Positions 52,193 to 60,903 of a stretch of DNA of 64,000 bases are shown here, in pieces. The first letter of the stretch is position 1, and the number at the start of each line of letters is the position of its first letter. The notes below the pieces were generated by a model. That model made no database searches and had not been told where the DNA came from. It was given only the letters and a program-made list of their open reading frames with translations. Source of the DNA: Klenkia brasiliensis. Its GTDB lineage: Bacteria > Actinomycetota > Actinomycetes > Mycobacteriales > Geodermatophilaceae. The position numbers were made by a program, and so were the translations under genes. The stretch is from assembly GCF_900100695.1 (NCBI RefSeq), contig NZ_FNCF01000002.1, positions 186,001 through 250,000 of the forward strand. The letters are read 5' to 3'.

Positions 52193-53446
52193 GTGACGAC
52201 CGACGAGACCACCACCGGCACCGTCGAGATGGAGCCGCGCCGGCCCGACCTGCTGCCGCCGTGGCACACCCCCGAGCGCGAGGCGCTGCAGCTGCAGGCC
52301 CGGGCGTTCGCGATGGACGAGGTGCTGCCGGTCGCGGACGAGCTCGACCCGCAGAAGGGCGAGATCCCGCAGCACCTGCTGGAGCGGCTCGGTGAGCTGG
52401 GCTACTTCGGCATCACGGTCGACCGCGAGCACGGCGGCCTGGGCCTGGGCGTCTTCGAGTACTGCATGGTCAGCGAGGAGCTGGCCCGCGCCTGGATGAG
52501 CGTGGCCTCCATCCTGGCCCGCTCCCAGGGCATGGGCACCTCCGTGGCCGACCCGGCCCGCCGGGCGGAGCTGCTCAAGAAGTCCGCGGCCGGCTCCTGG
52601 ATCGGCGCTGTGGCGCTCAGCGAGCCCGACGCCGGCTCGGACCTGGCCAACGTGCAGACCCGCGCCGTCCGCGACGGCGACGAGTGGGTGATCACCGGGC
52701 ACAAGCGCTGGTGCGGCAACGCCAAGGCCGCCGACTTCATCCAGGTGCTGGTGCGGGTGGCCGACCCGGAGCCGGGGGAGTCCCGCTCCCGCGGGCTGCG
52801 CAACGTGCTGCTGGCCAAGGAGCGCGGCTCGTTCCCCGAGGGCCTGTCCGGCTACCCGATCGACAAGGTCGGCTACCACGGGTTCCTGACCTGGGACCTG
52901 CAGTTCGACGGCGTCCGCATCCCGGCCGACGACCTGATCGTGGGCCCGGGGGACGGCGACGGCGACGGCGGGTCCAGGGCCGGGTTCGCCGAGGCGCAGG
53001 CCTTCCTCAACACCGCCCGGGTGCACACCGCCGCCCGGGCCGTGGGCCTGGCGCGCGCCGCGGTCGAGGACTCCACCACCTACCTGCAGGAGCGCGAGCA
53101 GTTCGGCCACCCGATCGGTGACTTCCAGGCGCTGCGGTTCGCCCTGGCCGAGATGGCTGCCCAGGTGGAGGAGTCGCGGGCGTTCTACCGGCAGGTCGCG
53201 CACCTGCTCGACGTCGGCGTCCCGTGCGAGCGCGAGGCCGCGATGGTCAAGCTGCAGGCCACCGAGATGGCGGTGCGGGTGACCAACCAGGCCATGCAGC
53301 TGCACGGCGGCAACGGCTACACCACCGAGCGGCAGGTCGAGCGGCACTGGCGCGATGCCCGGCTGACCACGATCTTCGAGGGCACCAGCGAGATCCAGAA
53401 GCGGATCATCAGCGACCGCATGCTCCCGCGCTCCCCGCTCACCTGA
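52193..53446 (+). CDS. Acyl-CoA dehydrogenase
   Basis: 417 residues. SEPDAGSDLANVQTRA and KRWCGNAKAADFI mark the middle beta domain, REQFGHPIGDFQALRFALAEM the C-terminal helices, and the catalytic Glu is in FEGTSEIQKR. Start at GTG 52193 with GGAGA upstream; the longer frame begins inside the operator. It follows acetoacetyl-CoA synthetase by 90 bases, and probably has its own promoter. Substrate unknown. Confidence 0.92.
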   Translation: MTTDETTTGTVEMEPRRPDLLPPWHTPEREALQLQARAFAMDEVLPVADELDPQKGEIPQHLLERLGELGYFGITVDREHGGLGLGVFEYCMVSEELARAWMSVASILARSQGMGTSVADPARRAELLKKSAAGSWIGAVALSEPDAGSDLANVQTRAVRDGDEWVITGHKRWCGNAKAADFIQVLVRVADPEPGESRSRGLRNVLLAKERGSFPEGLSGYPIDKVGYHGFLTWDLQFDGVRIPADDLIVGPGDGDGDGGSRAGFAEAQAFLNTARVHTAARAVGLARAAVEDSTTYLQEREQFGHPIGDFQALRFALAEMAAQVEESRAFYRQVAHLLDVGVPCEREAAMVKLQATEMAVRVTNQAMQLHGGNGYTTERQVERHWRDARLTTIFEGTSEIQKRIISDRMLPRSPLT

Positions 53447-53458
53447 GGCCTGCCCCCC

Positions 53459-53554
53459 GCAGCGTTGATCAGGGAGGTTGATCCGACTCCGTCCTGGTTC
53501 ACCAGATCTCGCGCACCAGGACGGAGTTGGATCAACTCCCCTGATCAACGCTGC
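53459..53554. repeat. Palindromic intergenic repeat, copy B
   Basis: A 40-base arm (53459-53498) pairs with 53515-53554 with three mismatches, leaving a 16-base loop that contains ACCAGATCTCGCGC, the reverse complement of the loop core of copy A (2506). The outer arms hold the GATCAGGGAGGTTGATC block, here inverted where in copy A it is direct. Inner stem bases differ from copy A but still pair. It separates convergent genes. Confidence 0.8.
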
Positions 53555-53574
53555 CCCCCGAGCCGGGAGCGGGG

Positions 53575-53982
53575 TCAGGTGAGCTGGGCGCGCAGCTGGC
53601 GGCAGCGGTGCGCGGTCTCCGCCGCGGCCTCCGCCTGCAGCCGGCAGGTGCGCCACTCCAGGTTCTGCGCGCCCAGGTGCGCGGCCCGGTCCAGCGCGTG
53701 CACGGTCGTGCCCAGCACCGAGCGCCACACCGCGCTGGCGGCGGGGGTGTTGCGGGCCAGCACCCGGCGGCACACCGCGGCCAGGTCGGCGGCGTCCTGG
53801 GTGGCCGCGACGCAACCCCGCAGCTCGGCCACCCGCGGGTCGCCCATCAGCGTGGCGACGCTGGTCAGCGCGACCTGCTCGTAGCCGGCGAGCGCGTCCA
53901 GGGTGGCCGCGAGCTGGTCGGGGGCGGTGCCCAGCGGGACGACGCGGGCCTCTTCACGCAGCATCGTGGTGGTCGACTGCAT
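53575..53982 (-). CDS. Hypothetical helical protein
   Basis: 135 residues, mostly predicted helix and Ala-rich. The start is an ATG with GAGGAGGAA upstream, which makes the gene convincing. Cys-containing segments near ELRGCVAATQDAADLAAVCRR and the end HRCRQLRAQLT are notable. No family recognised. Confidence 0.65.
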   Translation of the reverse strand: MQSTTTMLREEARVVPLGTAPDQLAATLDALAGYEQVALTSVATLMGDPRVAELRGCVAATQDAADLAAVCRRVLARNTPAASAVWRSVLGTTVHALDRAAHLGAQNLEWRTCRLQAEAAAETAHRCRQLRAQLT

Positions 53983-54099
53983 GGCTTCCTCCTCGGTTCG
54001 ACGAACGGGACCCACAGCACGCCGTGGACCCGGGAGACAGCTGTGAACCTGCTCCGGGGTCGCTGCCGGACGGGTGCGGATGTGCTGTGCGGCCGCAGC

Positions 54100-55131
54100 A
54101 TGGGAGCCGTGACGACGACGCAGCAGGTGCGGCTGCACGGGGTGGACGTCGCCCGCGGCCTCGCCGTCGTCGGCATGCTGTTCGTCGACAACCGCGGCAA
54201 CGCCCAGATCGGGGAGCAGCTGGTGCACGCCCCCTGGCACGGGTTGCGCGTCGCCGACGTCGTGTTCCCGGTGTTCCTGCTGGTCGTCGGGGTGTCGATG
54301 CCCTTCTCCCGGCGCGCCGACCGGCCCCGCGCCGTCCTCGTCCGGGTGCTCAAGCTCGGCCTGCTCGGCTGGCTGGTGGTCACCGCCAAGTACGGGTTCG
54401 GCGCCGTCGGCGCCGGCGTGCTCGGGCACATCGCCGGGGCCTACCTGCTGTGCTGGCTGCTGCTGCGGCTGCCCCGGCGCGCGCAGGTGCCCGCGGCCGC
54501 GGCGGTGCTCGCCGTCCTCACCGCGGTCGCGGTCTGGGTGCCGGTCCCCGGCAGCGGCCGGACGGCGGTCGACCCCGACCTCTCCTGGGCGCACTGGCTC
54601 GACCAGACCATGGGGCTGGACTTCTCCGCCGAGGCCCCGCACTCCTACCTGCCCAGCGCGGTGACCGTGTTCATCGGGGTCCTGGCCGGCCGGGTGCTGC
54701 TGGAGCGCGGCGTGCGGGCCGCGCTGCCGCGGATGCTGGCCGGCGCCGCCGTCCTGCTGGTGCTCGGCCTGGCGCTGGCCCCGCTGCTGCCGGTCAACAA
54801 GCGGCTCTGGACGCCGTCGTTCGTGCTGGTCACCGGCGGCATCGGGCTGGTGGTGCTGGCCGCGGCGCTCTGGCTGGTCGACGTCCGCGGCGTGCGGCGC
54901 CCGTTCCGGCCGGCCGAGGTGCTCGGGCTCAACGCGATCGTGGCCTTCGTGACCTCGGAGCTGCTGTTCCGGGCGGTGCTCCGGTACGACGTGCAGCCCG
55001 CCGTCGACCGCTGGCTCACCGACCTGACCAGCGCGACGGCGTCGGCCTACCTGTACGCCACGTTCTCCGTCGTCGTGGTGTGGGCGGTGTGCCAGGTGCT
55101 GGCCCGGCGGGGGATCGTCGTCCGGGTCTGA
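54100..55131 (+). CDS. Heparan-alpha-glucosaminide N-acetyltransferase-like membrane protein (DUF5009)
   Basis: 343 residues with about 10 membrane helices. RLHGVDVARGLAVVGMLFVDN and the HGLRVADVVFPVFLLVVGVSM segment match the HGSNAT/DUF5009 acyltransferase family, which use an intramembrane His to move an acyl group. The bacterial substrate, likely a cell-envelope sugar, is unknown. An in-frame GTG at 54109 is an alternative start. Confidence 0.8.
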   Translation: MGAVTTTQQVRLHGVDVARGLAVVGMLFVDNRGNAQIGEQLVHAPWHGLRVADVVFPVFLLVVGVSMPFSRRADRPRAVLVRVLKLGLLGWLVVTAKYGFGAVGAGVLGHIAGAYLLCWLLLRLPRRAQVPAAAAVLAVLTAVAVWVPVPGSGRTAVDPDLSWAHWLDQTMGLDFSAEAPHSYLPSAVTVFIGVLAGRVLLERGVRAALPRMLAGAAVLLVLGLALAPLLPVNKRLWTPSFVLVTGGIGLVVLAAALWLVDVRGVRRPFRPAEVLGLNAIVAFVTSELLFRAVLRYDVQPAVDRWLTDLTSATASAYLYATFSVVVVWAVCQVLARRGIVVRV

Positions 55132-55149
55132 CCCCCCGCCGGGCACCGC

Positions 55150-55575
55150 TCACCAGGACGCGGCGACGTCGAGCACCCAGGTCACGCCGAAGCGGTCGGT
55201 CACCATGCCGTACAGCGGGGAGAACCCGGCCGGGCCGAGGTCTGCGCGCACCGTGCCGCCCTCGGCCAACCCGCGGAAGAAGCGGGTGATCTCCTCGGCG
55301 TCGTCGCCGCGCACCGAGACGTAGACGGCGTCGGTGCCCGGGTCGTGGGGGCGGCCGGGCGGGACGTCGAAGGCCATGACGGCGAACCCGTTCGCAGCGG
55401 TCACCCCGCCCCAGATGACCTGGTCGTCGACGGCGCCGTCGGCGCGGTCCCGGTCGGTGCCGCCCTGCGCGAACGTGAAGGCCTGCACCTGGCCGCCGAA
55501 CACGTCGGCGTAGTGCTCCAGGGCCGCCCGGGCCTGGCCGCGGAAGTTGAGGTGGGTGGTCGTCGTGATGCTCAT
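55150..55575 (-). CDS. VOC/PhnB-like protein
   Basis: 141 residues of the PhnB (DUF1338-like glyoxalase) type: THLNFRGQARAALEHYADVFGG and GFSPLYGMVTDRFGVTWVLDV. Function unknown. It is divergent from the WYL regulator with 61 bases between start codons; such pairs are common and the WYL protein may control it. Confidence 0.85.
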   Translation of the reverse strand: MSITTTTHLNFRGQARAALEHYADVFGGQVQAFTFAQGGTDRDRADGAVDDQVIWGGVTAANGFAVMAFDVPPGRPHDPGTDAVYVSVRGDDAEEITRFFRGLAEGGTVRADLGPAGFSPLYGMVTDRFGVTWVLDVAASW

Positions 55576-55636
55576 GCAGCCAGCCTGACGGAGGTAGCGG
55601 TCAGGTCCTGACCTACACGTGCGCGATCCTGGAGCG

Positions 55637-56632
55637 GTGAGCGGAACCCCCGGCCGGTTGCTGTCCCTGCTCTCGCTGCTGCAGTCCCGCCGCGACTGGC
55701 CGGGGTCGCTGCTCGCGCAGCGCCTGGAGGTCAGCCCCCGCACGGTGCGCCGGGACGTCGACCGGCTGCGCGACCTCGGCTACCCCGTGCAGGCCACCAT
55801 GGGCCCGGACGGCGGCTACCGGCTCGCCGCCGGGGCGTCCCTGCCGCCGCTGCTGCTGGACGACGAGCAGGCCGTCGCGGTCGCGCTCGCGCTGCAGCTG
55901 TCCGCCGACGACGCCGCGCACCGCGCGCTGGCCACCCTGCGCCAGGTGATGCCCTCGCGGCTGCGGCACCGCGTCGACGCCGTGCAGGTCGCCGCCGTCC
56001 CGGGCCGCCCGGTCGCGCAGGTGGACCAGGAGGTGCTGGTCGCGGTCACCGGCGCGGTGCGGGCCCGGCAGGAGCTCCGGTTCGACCTGGGCGGCGCCGT
56101 GCGGCGGACCCAGCCGCACGCCGTCCTCGCCCGGGAGGGCCACTGGTACCTGCTGGCCTGGGACCTCGACCGCGACGACTGGCGGACCTTCCGGCTCGAC
56201 CGGGTCACCCCGCGCACCCCGCTGGGCGCCCGGTTCACCCCACGGGAGGTGCCCGGCGAGGATCCCGGCGCGTTCGTCGCCGCCCTGTTCCGCGGCTCGC
56301 GCGACCCGGCCGAGGGGTGGCCGTGCCGGGGACGGGTGGTGCTGGCCGCGCCCGCCGAGTCGGTCGCGCCCTACCTGGGCGACGGCACCGTCGAGCCGCT
56401 GGACGGCGACCGGTGCCGGGTCTCGGCCGGGTCCTGGTCGTGGGTCGGCCTGGCCGCCTCGCTGCTGCGCCTGGACGCCGACCTCTCCCACGCCGAACCG
56501 GCCGAGCTCGTGCGGGCCTTCGCCGACCTCGGGGCCCGCTGCAGCGCGGTCAGTCCACCGTCGTCGCGGGCTGGCCGCCGACCGGCTCGGCCTCGCTCAT
56601 CGCCAGCAGCCGGTTCGCGCTCACCAGGGTGA
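55637..56632 (+). CDS. WYL-domain YafY-type transcriptional regulator
   Basis: 331 residues: N-terminal winged HTH (GRLLSLLSLLQSRRDWPGSLLAQRLEVSPRTVRRDVDRLRDLGY), a central WYL domain (GHWYLLAWDLDRDDWRTFRLDRV) and the C-terminal WCX part. WYL domains bind small ligands or nucleic acid ends. The last about 27 residues are Arg/Pro/Ser-rich and antisense to the deacetylase gene, giving an 83-base convergent overlap; the usual stop may have been lost. GTG start. Confidence 0.88.
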   Translation: MSGTPGRLLSLLSLLQSRRDWPGSLLAQRLEVSPRTVRRDVDRLRDLGYPVQATMGPDGGYRLAAGASLPPLLLDDEQAVAVALALQLSADDAAHRALATLRQVMPSRLRHRVDAVQVAAVPGRPVAQVDQEVLVAVTGAVRARQELRFDLGGAVRRTQPHAVLAREGHWYLLAWDLDRDDWRTFRLDRVTPRTPLGARFTPREVPGEDPGAFVAALFRGSRDPAEGWPCRGRVVLAAPAESVAPYLGDGTVEPLDGDRCRVSAGSWSWVGLAASLLRLDADLSHAEPAELVRAFADLGARCSAVSPPSSRAGRRPARPRSSPAAGSRSPG

Positions 56633-57455
56633 TGCCCCGGTCGGCGATCTGCTGCAGCGCCGACGGCAGCGCCTGCACCTCGAGCTCGCGCCGCTCGGAC
56701 AGCGCCTGCGCGAAGGACGCGGTGGGGTCGAAGGTGCCCTGGCCGATGCCGTCGTGCAGGCCCAGCACGTCGCCGGCGACCACGGTCTGGCCCATGTAGT
56801 CGCCGATCTCGCCGACCTGCTTCTTGCCCCCGGGCCCGCGGGTGACCGACCAGATGTAGGTGTCGTAGCCCAGCTCCGCGGCGACCCGGAGCGCGTAGCC
56901 GGTGATCTCCCCGCGCGGCGGCCGGAAGCTGGTGAACGGCTGGTCGACCAGCGCGGCGACCTCGTCCCGGCAGCGCACCAGCTCGTCGCGGGTCTGCGCC
57001 GCGGTGAGCGTGGTCAGGTCCCGGTGGGTCCAGGTGTGGTTGCCGATCTCGTGGCCGGCGGCCAGCACCTCGCGCAGCAGGTCGGGGTGCTGCACGGCGT
57101 TGTAGCCCATCACGTTGAACGTGGCGGTCACCCCGGCGGCGGCCAGCGCCTCCAGGATGCGCGGGGTGAACTCGGGCGTCGGCCCGTCGTCGAAGCTGAT
57201 GCAGGCGATCGGGGACGTCACCGTGGTGTTCCAGACGACCCGGTGGGTGCCCAGCCGGGCCACCGACTCGCCCTCGTCGGCGGCCCCGCCGGCCTCGGCG
57301 AACCGGGCCTCGGCGGCTGCGCGGGCCTCGGCGCGGACGTCGTCGTCGTCCCGGGCCACGACCGTGCCGATGGTCCCGCCGGCGGCCGCGCCGACCACCA
57401 GGCCGCCGATCCCGAGCCCGGCCCGGCCCAGGAACTGCCTCCTGCTGCTGCTCAT
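56550..57455 (-). CDS. Tat-exported polysaccharide deacetylase (NodB domain)
   Basis: 301 residues. The N-terminus SSSRRQFLGRAGLGIGGLVVGAA is a Tat signal with twin Arg. The NodB domain shows ISFDDGPT (metal Asp pair), HTWTH (metal His pair) and FRPPRGE. It should remove N-acetyl groups from cell-wall or other polysaccharides outside the membrane. ATG start. Confidence 0.9.
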   Translation of the reverse strand: MSSSRRQFLGRAGLGIGGLVVGAAAGGTIGTVVARDDDDVRAEARAAAEARFAEAGGAADEGESVARLGTHRVVWNTTVTSPIACISFDDGPTPEFTPRILEALAAAGVTATFNVMGYNAVQHPDLLREVLAAGHEIGNHTWTHRDLTTLTAAQTRDELVRCRDEVAALVDQPFTSFRPPRGEITGYALRVAAELGYDTYIWSVTRGPGGKKQVGEIGDYMGQTVVAGDVLGLHDGIGQGTFDPTASFAQALSERRELEVQALPSALQQIADRGITLVSANRLLAMSEAEPVGGQPATTVD

Positions 57456-57554
57456 GGGCCCGTTCTACCGTCCGTGGCCTGGGAGAACGCTGCCAACCCG
57501 GCAGATCCGGCTGTGGGTCTGCTGGGAGCGGGCGCAGGAAGGCTGTGGGCAACC

Positions 57555-57560
57555 TACCGT
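57555..57560 (+). promoter_or_regulatory. Candidate -10 box of a leaderless transcript
   Basis: AACC-TACCGT followed by 8 bases to the GTG at 57569, with no ribosome site. It parallels 36085 (ACC-TACCGT, 7 bases to GTG). Confidence 0.4.
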
Positions 57561-57568
57561 CGCCCCAC

Positions 57569-58585
57569 GTGAGCGCATCGGGGACGACGACGGGCCGGCG
57601 GCTGGCCGTCGCCGGGGTCGTCACCGCCGTCGTGGTCGTCGTCGCGTGGACCCAGCGGCGGGACCTGGCGGACGTCGTCCGCGGGGTCCACCTGGCCGAC
57701 CCCCGGTGGCTGCTGGTGCTCGCCGCCGCTCTGCTGCTGTGGTGGGCGGCCTGGACGGCGCTGCACGCCACCGCCCTGGCCGGCGTGACCCGGCTGCGCG
57801 CCGCCGACCTGCCCGCGGTCGCCGGCGGCGCGGTCTCCGCCGTCGCGCTGAACTCCGTCGTCACCTCCGCCGGCCTGGCCGGCCTCGCCGCGATGGCCCG
57901 GGCCGGCCGCCGCCGCGGGCTGCCGCGTACCGAGGTCGCCACCGCCTACCTGCTGGCCGCCACCGTCACCGACCTCGGCTTCCTGCTGGTGCTGCTGGCC
58001 GGGTTCGGCGTCCTGGGCGCCCGGGGGGAGCTGACCGGGCTGGACTGGCTCGCCGGCGGGCTGTTCACCCTGCTGTCGGTCGCCCGCGTCGCCCTCACGG
58101 TGCTCGCCGTCCGCCGGCCCGCCGCGCTGCACGCCCTCGCCGTCCGGGCCGCGCGGGTCCGGGCCGCGGTCACCCGCCGCCCCGCCGCCGCCCCCGACCC
58201 CGCGCGCACCCGCGAGCTGGTCGAGACCGCCGAGGTGCTCACCCGGCGTCCGGCCCGGGCCGTGCCGCCGCTGCTGGCCGCGGCGTGCGTCGACGTGGCC
58301 GGCGTCGGCATGCTGTGGGCCGCACTGGCCGCCGTCGGCGGGCCGCACGACCTGGGCCTGGCGCTGTCGGCCTACGTGCTGGCCTCGGTGGCGGCGATCC
58401 TGGGTCCGCTGCCCGGCGGGATCGGCGCCGCCGAGCTGGGCGCCGGGGCCGCGCTGACCGTGGCCGGGGTGCCGCTGGGGATCGCCGCCGCGGCCACCCT
58501 GCTGTTCCGGGTCGCCGAGTTCTGGGTGCCGCTCGCCGTCGGCGGGCTGGCGTGGGTCGCCGTCCGGGAAGGGGAGCCGGCATGA
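57569..58585 (+). CDS. Lysylphosphatidylglycerol synthase transmembrane-region protein (YbhN/UPF0104)
   Basis: 338 residues, about eight membrane helices. [47 protein letters not shown] and LGPLPGGIGAAELGAGAAL mark the flippase half of MprF-like proteins. The C-terminus of this gene runs into the ATG of the next, which holds the synthase half. Together they equal a split MprF. GTG start at 57569, possibly leaderless; an in-frame GTG at 57545 is less likely. Confidence 0.88.
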   Translation: MSASGTTTGRRLAVAGVVTAVVVVVAWTQRRDLADVVRGVHLADPRWLLVLAAALLLWWAAWTALHATALAGVTRLRAADLPAVAGGAVSAVALNSVVTSAGLAGLAAMARAGRRRGLPRTEVATAYLLAATVTDLGFLLVLLAGFGVLGARGELTGLDWLAGGLFTLLSVARVALTVLAVRRPAALHALAVRAARVRAAVTRRPAAAPDPARTRELVETAEVLTRRPARAVPPLLAAACVDVAGVGMLWAALAAVGGPHDLGLALSAYVLASVAAILGPLPGGIGAAELGAGAALTVAGVPLGIAAAATLLFRVAEFWVPLAVGGLAWVAVREGEPA

Positions 58586-60903
58586 ACGTGGTGGCCGAGG
58601 GCCGCTGGGTCCGGCGCGGCAGCGCGCTGGTCGCGCTCGTGGTGGGGGCGGCGGCGCTCGCGTCGGTCGCCGCGGTGCTGCCCCAGCCCCACCACCGGCC
58701 GGTGCCGGGCCTGCGGCCCTTCGACAGCGCCGTCGCGGCGATCGACGGCGGCCGCTACCTGCTGCTGGGCGCCGGGCTGGTGCTGCTGCTCGTCGTCCGG
58801 GCGCTGCTGCGGGGCCGGCGCGCGGCCTGGCTGGCCGCCGTCGCCGCGCTGGTCGCCGCCACCGCCGGGTCCCTGGTGGTGCACCGGCACACCCCGGTGT
58901 CGGTGCTGCTCGCGCTGCTGACCGTCGGCGTCGCCCTGGCCGGGCGGTCCTTCGTCGCCCGCGGTGACCCGATGCTGGTCCGCCGGGGCATCGCGGTGCT
59001 CGCCGGCGGCGCGGCCCTGGTCGGCGCGGTCGCGACGGTCGGCCTCTACGAGCTCGACGGCCAGTTCCGCGGCGGGACGACGTTCGCCGGCTCGCTGGAG
59101 TCGGCCGGCCGGCTGCTGCTCATGCTGCCCGTCGACGACCAGCCGCTGACCCGGCACGCGGAGTGGCTGGTCTCGGCCTCCCGCGGCGCCGCGCTGGCCG
59201 TGGTGCTGGTGGGGGCCGCGCTGCTGGTCGCCGCCGTCTCGGGCGGCCGCCAGCACGAGGCCGACCGCGCCGTGGTGGCCCGGCTGCTGGCCGCGCACGC
59301 CACGACGTCGCTGGCGCACTTCCAGCTGCTGCCGGACAAGCGGTGGCTGATCGGCTCGGACGGGCAGGCCTTCGTCGGCTACGGCCTGCGCGGGCGGACG
59401 GCGGTCGCCCTCGGCGGGCCGGTCGGTGCCCCGGGCAGCCGCCGGGCGGTGGCGGAGGAGTTCCTCGAGCTGTGCCGGCGCAACGGCTGGACCGCCGGGT
59501 TCCACCAGGTCACCGCCGACGAGCTGGACGACCTGGCCCCGCTGGGCCTGCGGGCGTACAAGATCGGCGAGGAGGCCGTCGTCCCGCTGGACGCCGAGGT
59601 GCCCCCCGCCGGCCGCCCCGGCAAGTCCATCCGCTCGGCCGTGCGCCGCTGCGAGCGCGCCGGCTACCGCGTGGTGGCCCTGGAGCACCCGCTGACCGAC
59701 GCCGACCTCGCCCGGCTGCGCGAGGTGTCCGACGCCTGGTCGGCCGACGGCGAGCACCGCGAGCGCACCTTCACCCTCGGCCAGTTCGACGCCGACCAGC
59801 TGCGCGCCACCCCGGTGCTGGCCGTCGTGGACGACGAGGACCGGGTGCAGGCCTTCGCCAACACGCTGCCGCCCTACCGCGGCCGCGACCGCAGCTTCGA
59901 CCTGATGCGCCGCCGACCGGGCTCGGTCAACGGCGTGATGGACCAGCTGTTCGTGGCCATGGCCGAGCGCTTCCGGGCCGACGGCGGCACCGGCATGAAC
60001 CTCGGCCTGGCGCCCTTCACCGGCCTGGACGACCAGCCCGGCGTGCCCGCCCGGGTGATGCGGCTGCTCTACGAGCACGGCGGCGCGCTGCTGGACTACG
60101 CCGGGCTGCGGTCGTTCAAGGACAAGTGGGCCCCGCGCTGGGAGCCCCGGTACCTGGTGACGACGTCGGAGAGCGCGCTGCCCCGGGTGGCCGTGGCGGT
60201 GGCGCGGCTGGGCGAGCTGCCCGACCGGCGCAACCCGCTGGTGCGGCTGGCCCGCGTCGTCCGGGAGTTCCCGGTGACGACGGCGTTCGTCGCCGTCCAG
60301 CTGTGGCTGATGCTGTCCAGCGCCTACGACCCGCAGGTGCACCGGCAGCTGATCCTGGCCGCCGGGTCGTCCTGGGACCTGCTCCTGCACGGCCAGGTCT
60401 GGCGGCTGCTCACCTCGCCGGTGGTGCAGGCCAGCCCCGGCCTGGTCTGGGTGAACCTGCTGCTCATGCTGGTGATCCCGGTCGCCGAGCGGCGGCTGGG
60501 CAGCCGCTGGACCGCGGTCGGCTTCTTCGCCGGCGACCTGCTGGGCTCGGTGCCGGTGCTGCTGGGCACCCGGGTCGCGGCCGCGCTCGGGTTCGACCCG
60601 GCCCGCCTCCAGCTGCACGAGGTCGACGGCGGCACCTCGGCCGGCAGCTGGGCGCTCATCGCGGCGCTGGTGGTCACGATGCCCGCCGGCCGGTGGCGGC
60701 GGTGGGCCGGTGCGGCCCTGGCGGTGTGCATGGTCGGCGGGCTGGTGCTGGACCAGGGCATCGCCGACGTCCAGCACGCGGTGTCGGTGCTCGGCGTCGT
60801 CGCGCTGCTGACCGTCGGCCGCCGGGTGCTCGAGGCCCGGCGCGGGTCCACCGACGACGTCCCTCCCGAGGTGCGGGAACCGGTGGCGCAGGACGCCCGG
60901 TGA
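58582..60903 (+). CDS. MprF-type aminoacyl-PG synthase domain fused to a rhomboid-like membrane domain
   Basis: 773 residues. N-terminal membrane part (about 10-225, six helices), then a DUF2156/LPG synthase domain (about 230-545; TTSLAHFQLLPDKRWL at its start, FQQ-like SIRSAVRRCERAGYRV, GVMDQLFVAMAE and SFKDKWAPRWEPRYL). The C-terminal part (about 562-755) looks rhomboid-like: GQVWRLLTSPVVQASPGLVWVNLLLML, VDGGTSAGSW at the serine-motif position (about 683) and DVQHAV as the possible His. Whether it is an active protease is open. ATG overlaps the upstream stop (ATGA), so it forms one unit with the flippase half. Confidence 0.82.
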   Translation: MNVVAEGRWVRRGSALVALVVGAAALASVAAVLPQPHHRPVPGLRPFDSAVAAIDGGRYLLLGAGLVLLLVVRALLRGRRAAWLAAVAALVAATAGSLVVHRHTPVSVLLALLTVGVALAGRSFVARGDPMLVRRGIAVLAGGAALVGAVATVGLYELDGQFRGGTTFAGSLESAGRLLLMLPVDDQPLTRHAEWLVSASRGAALAVVLVGAALLVAAVSGGRQHEADRAVVARLLAAHATTSLAHFQLLPDKRWLIGSDGQAFVGYGLRGRTAVALGGPVGAPGSRRAVAEEFLELCRRNGWTAGFHQVTADELDDLAPLGLRAYKIGEEAVVPLDAEVPPAGRPGKSIRSAVRRCERAGYRVVALEHPLTDADLARLREVSDAWSADGEHRERTFTLGQFDADQLRATPVLAVVDDEDRVQAFANTLPPYRGRDRSFDLMRRRPGSVNGVMDQLFVAMAERFRADGGTGMNLGLAPFTGLDDQPGVPARVMRLLYEHGGALLDYAGLRSFKDKWAPRWEPRYLVTTSESALPRVAVAVARLGELPDRRNPLVRLARVVREFPVTTAFVAVQLWLMLSSAYDPQVHRQLILAAGSSWDLLLHGQVWRLLTSPVVQASPGLVWVNLLLMLVIPVAERRLGSRWTAVGFFAGDLLGSVPVLLGTRVAAALGFDPARLQLHEVDGGTSAGSWALIAALVVTMPAGRWRRWAGAALAVCMVGGLVLDQGIADVQHAVSVLGVVALLTVGRRVLEARRGSTDDVPPEVREPVAQDAR

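Noticed and set aside
57115-58581. Apparent 5' extension of the MprF-rhomboid gene by nearly 490 codons
   Set aside because: It reads antisense through the deacetylase and out of frame through the flippase-half gene; the ATG at 58582 overlapping the upstream stop is the natural start.
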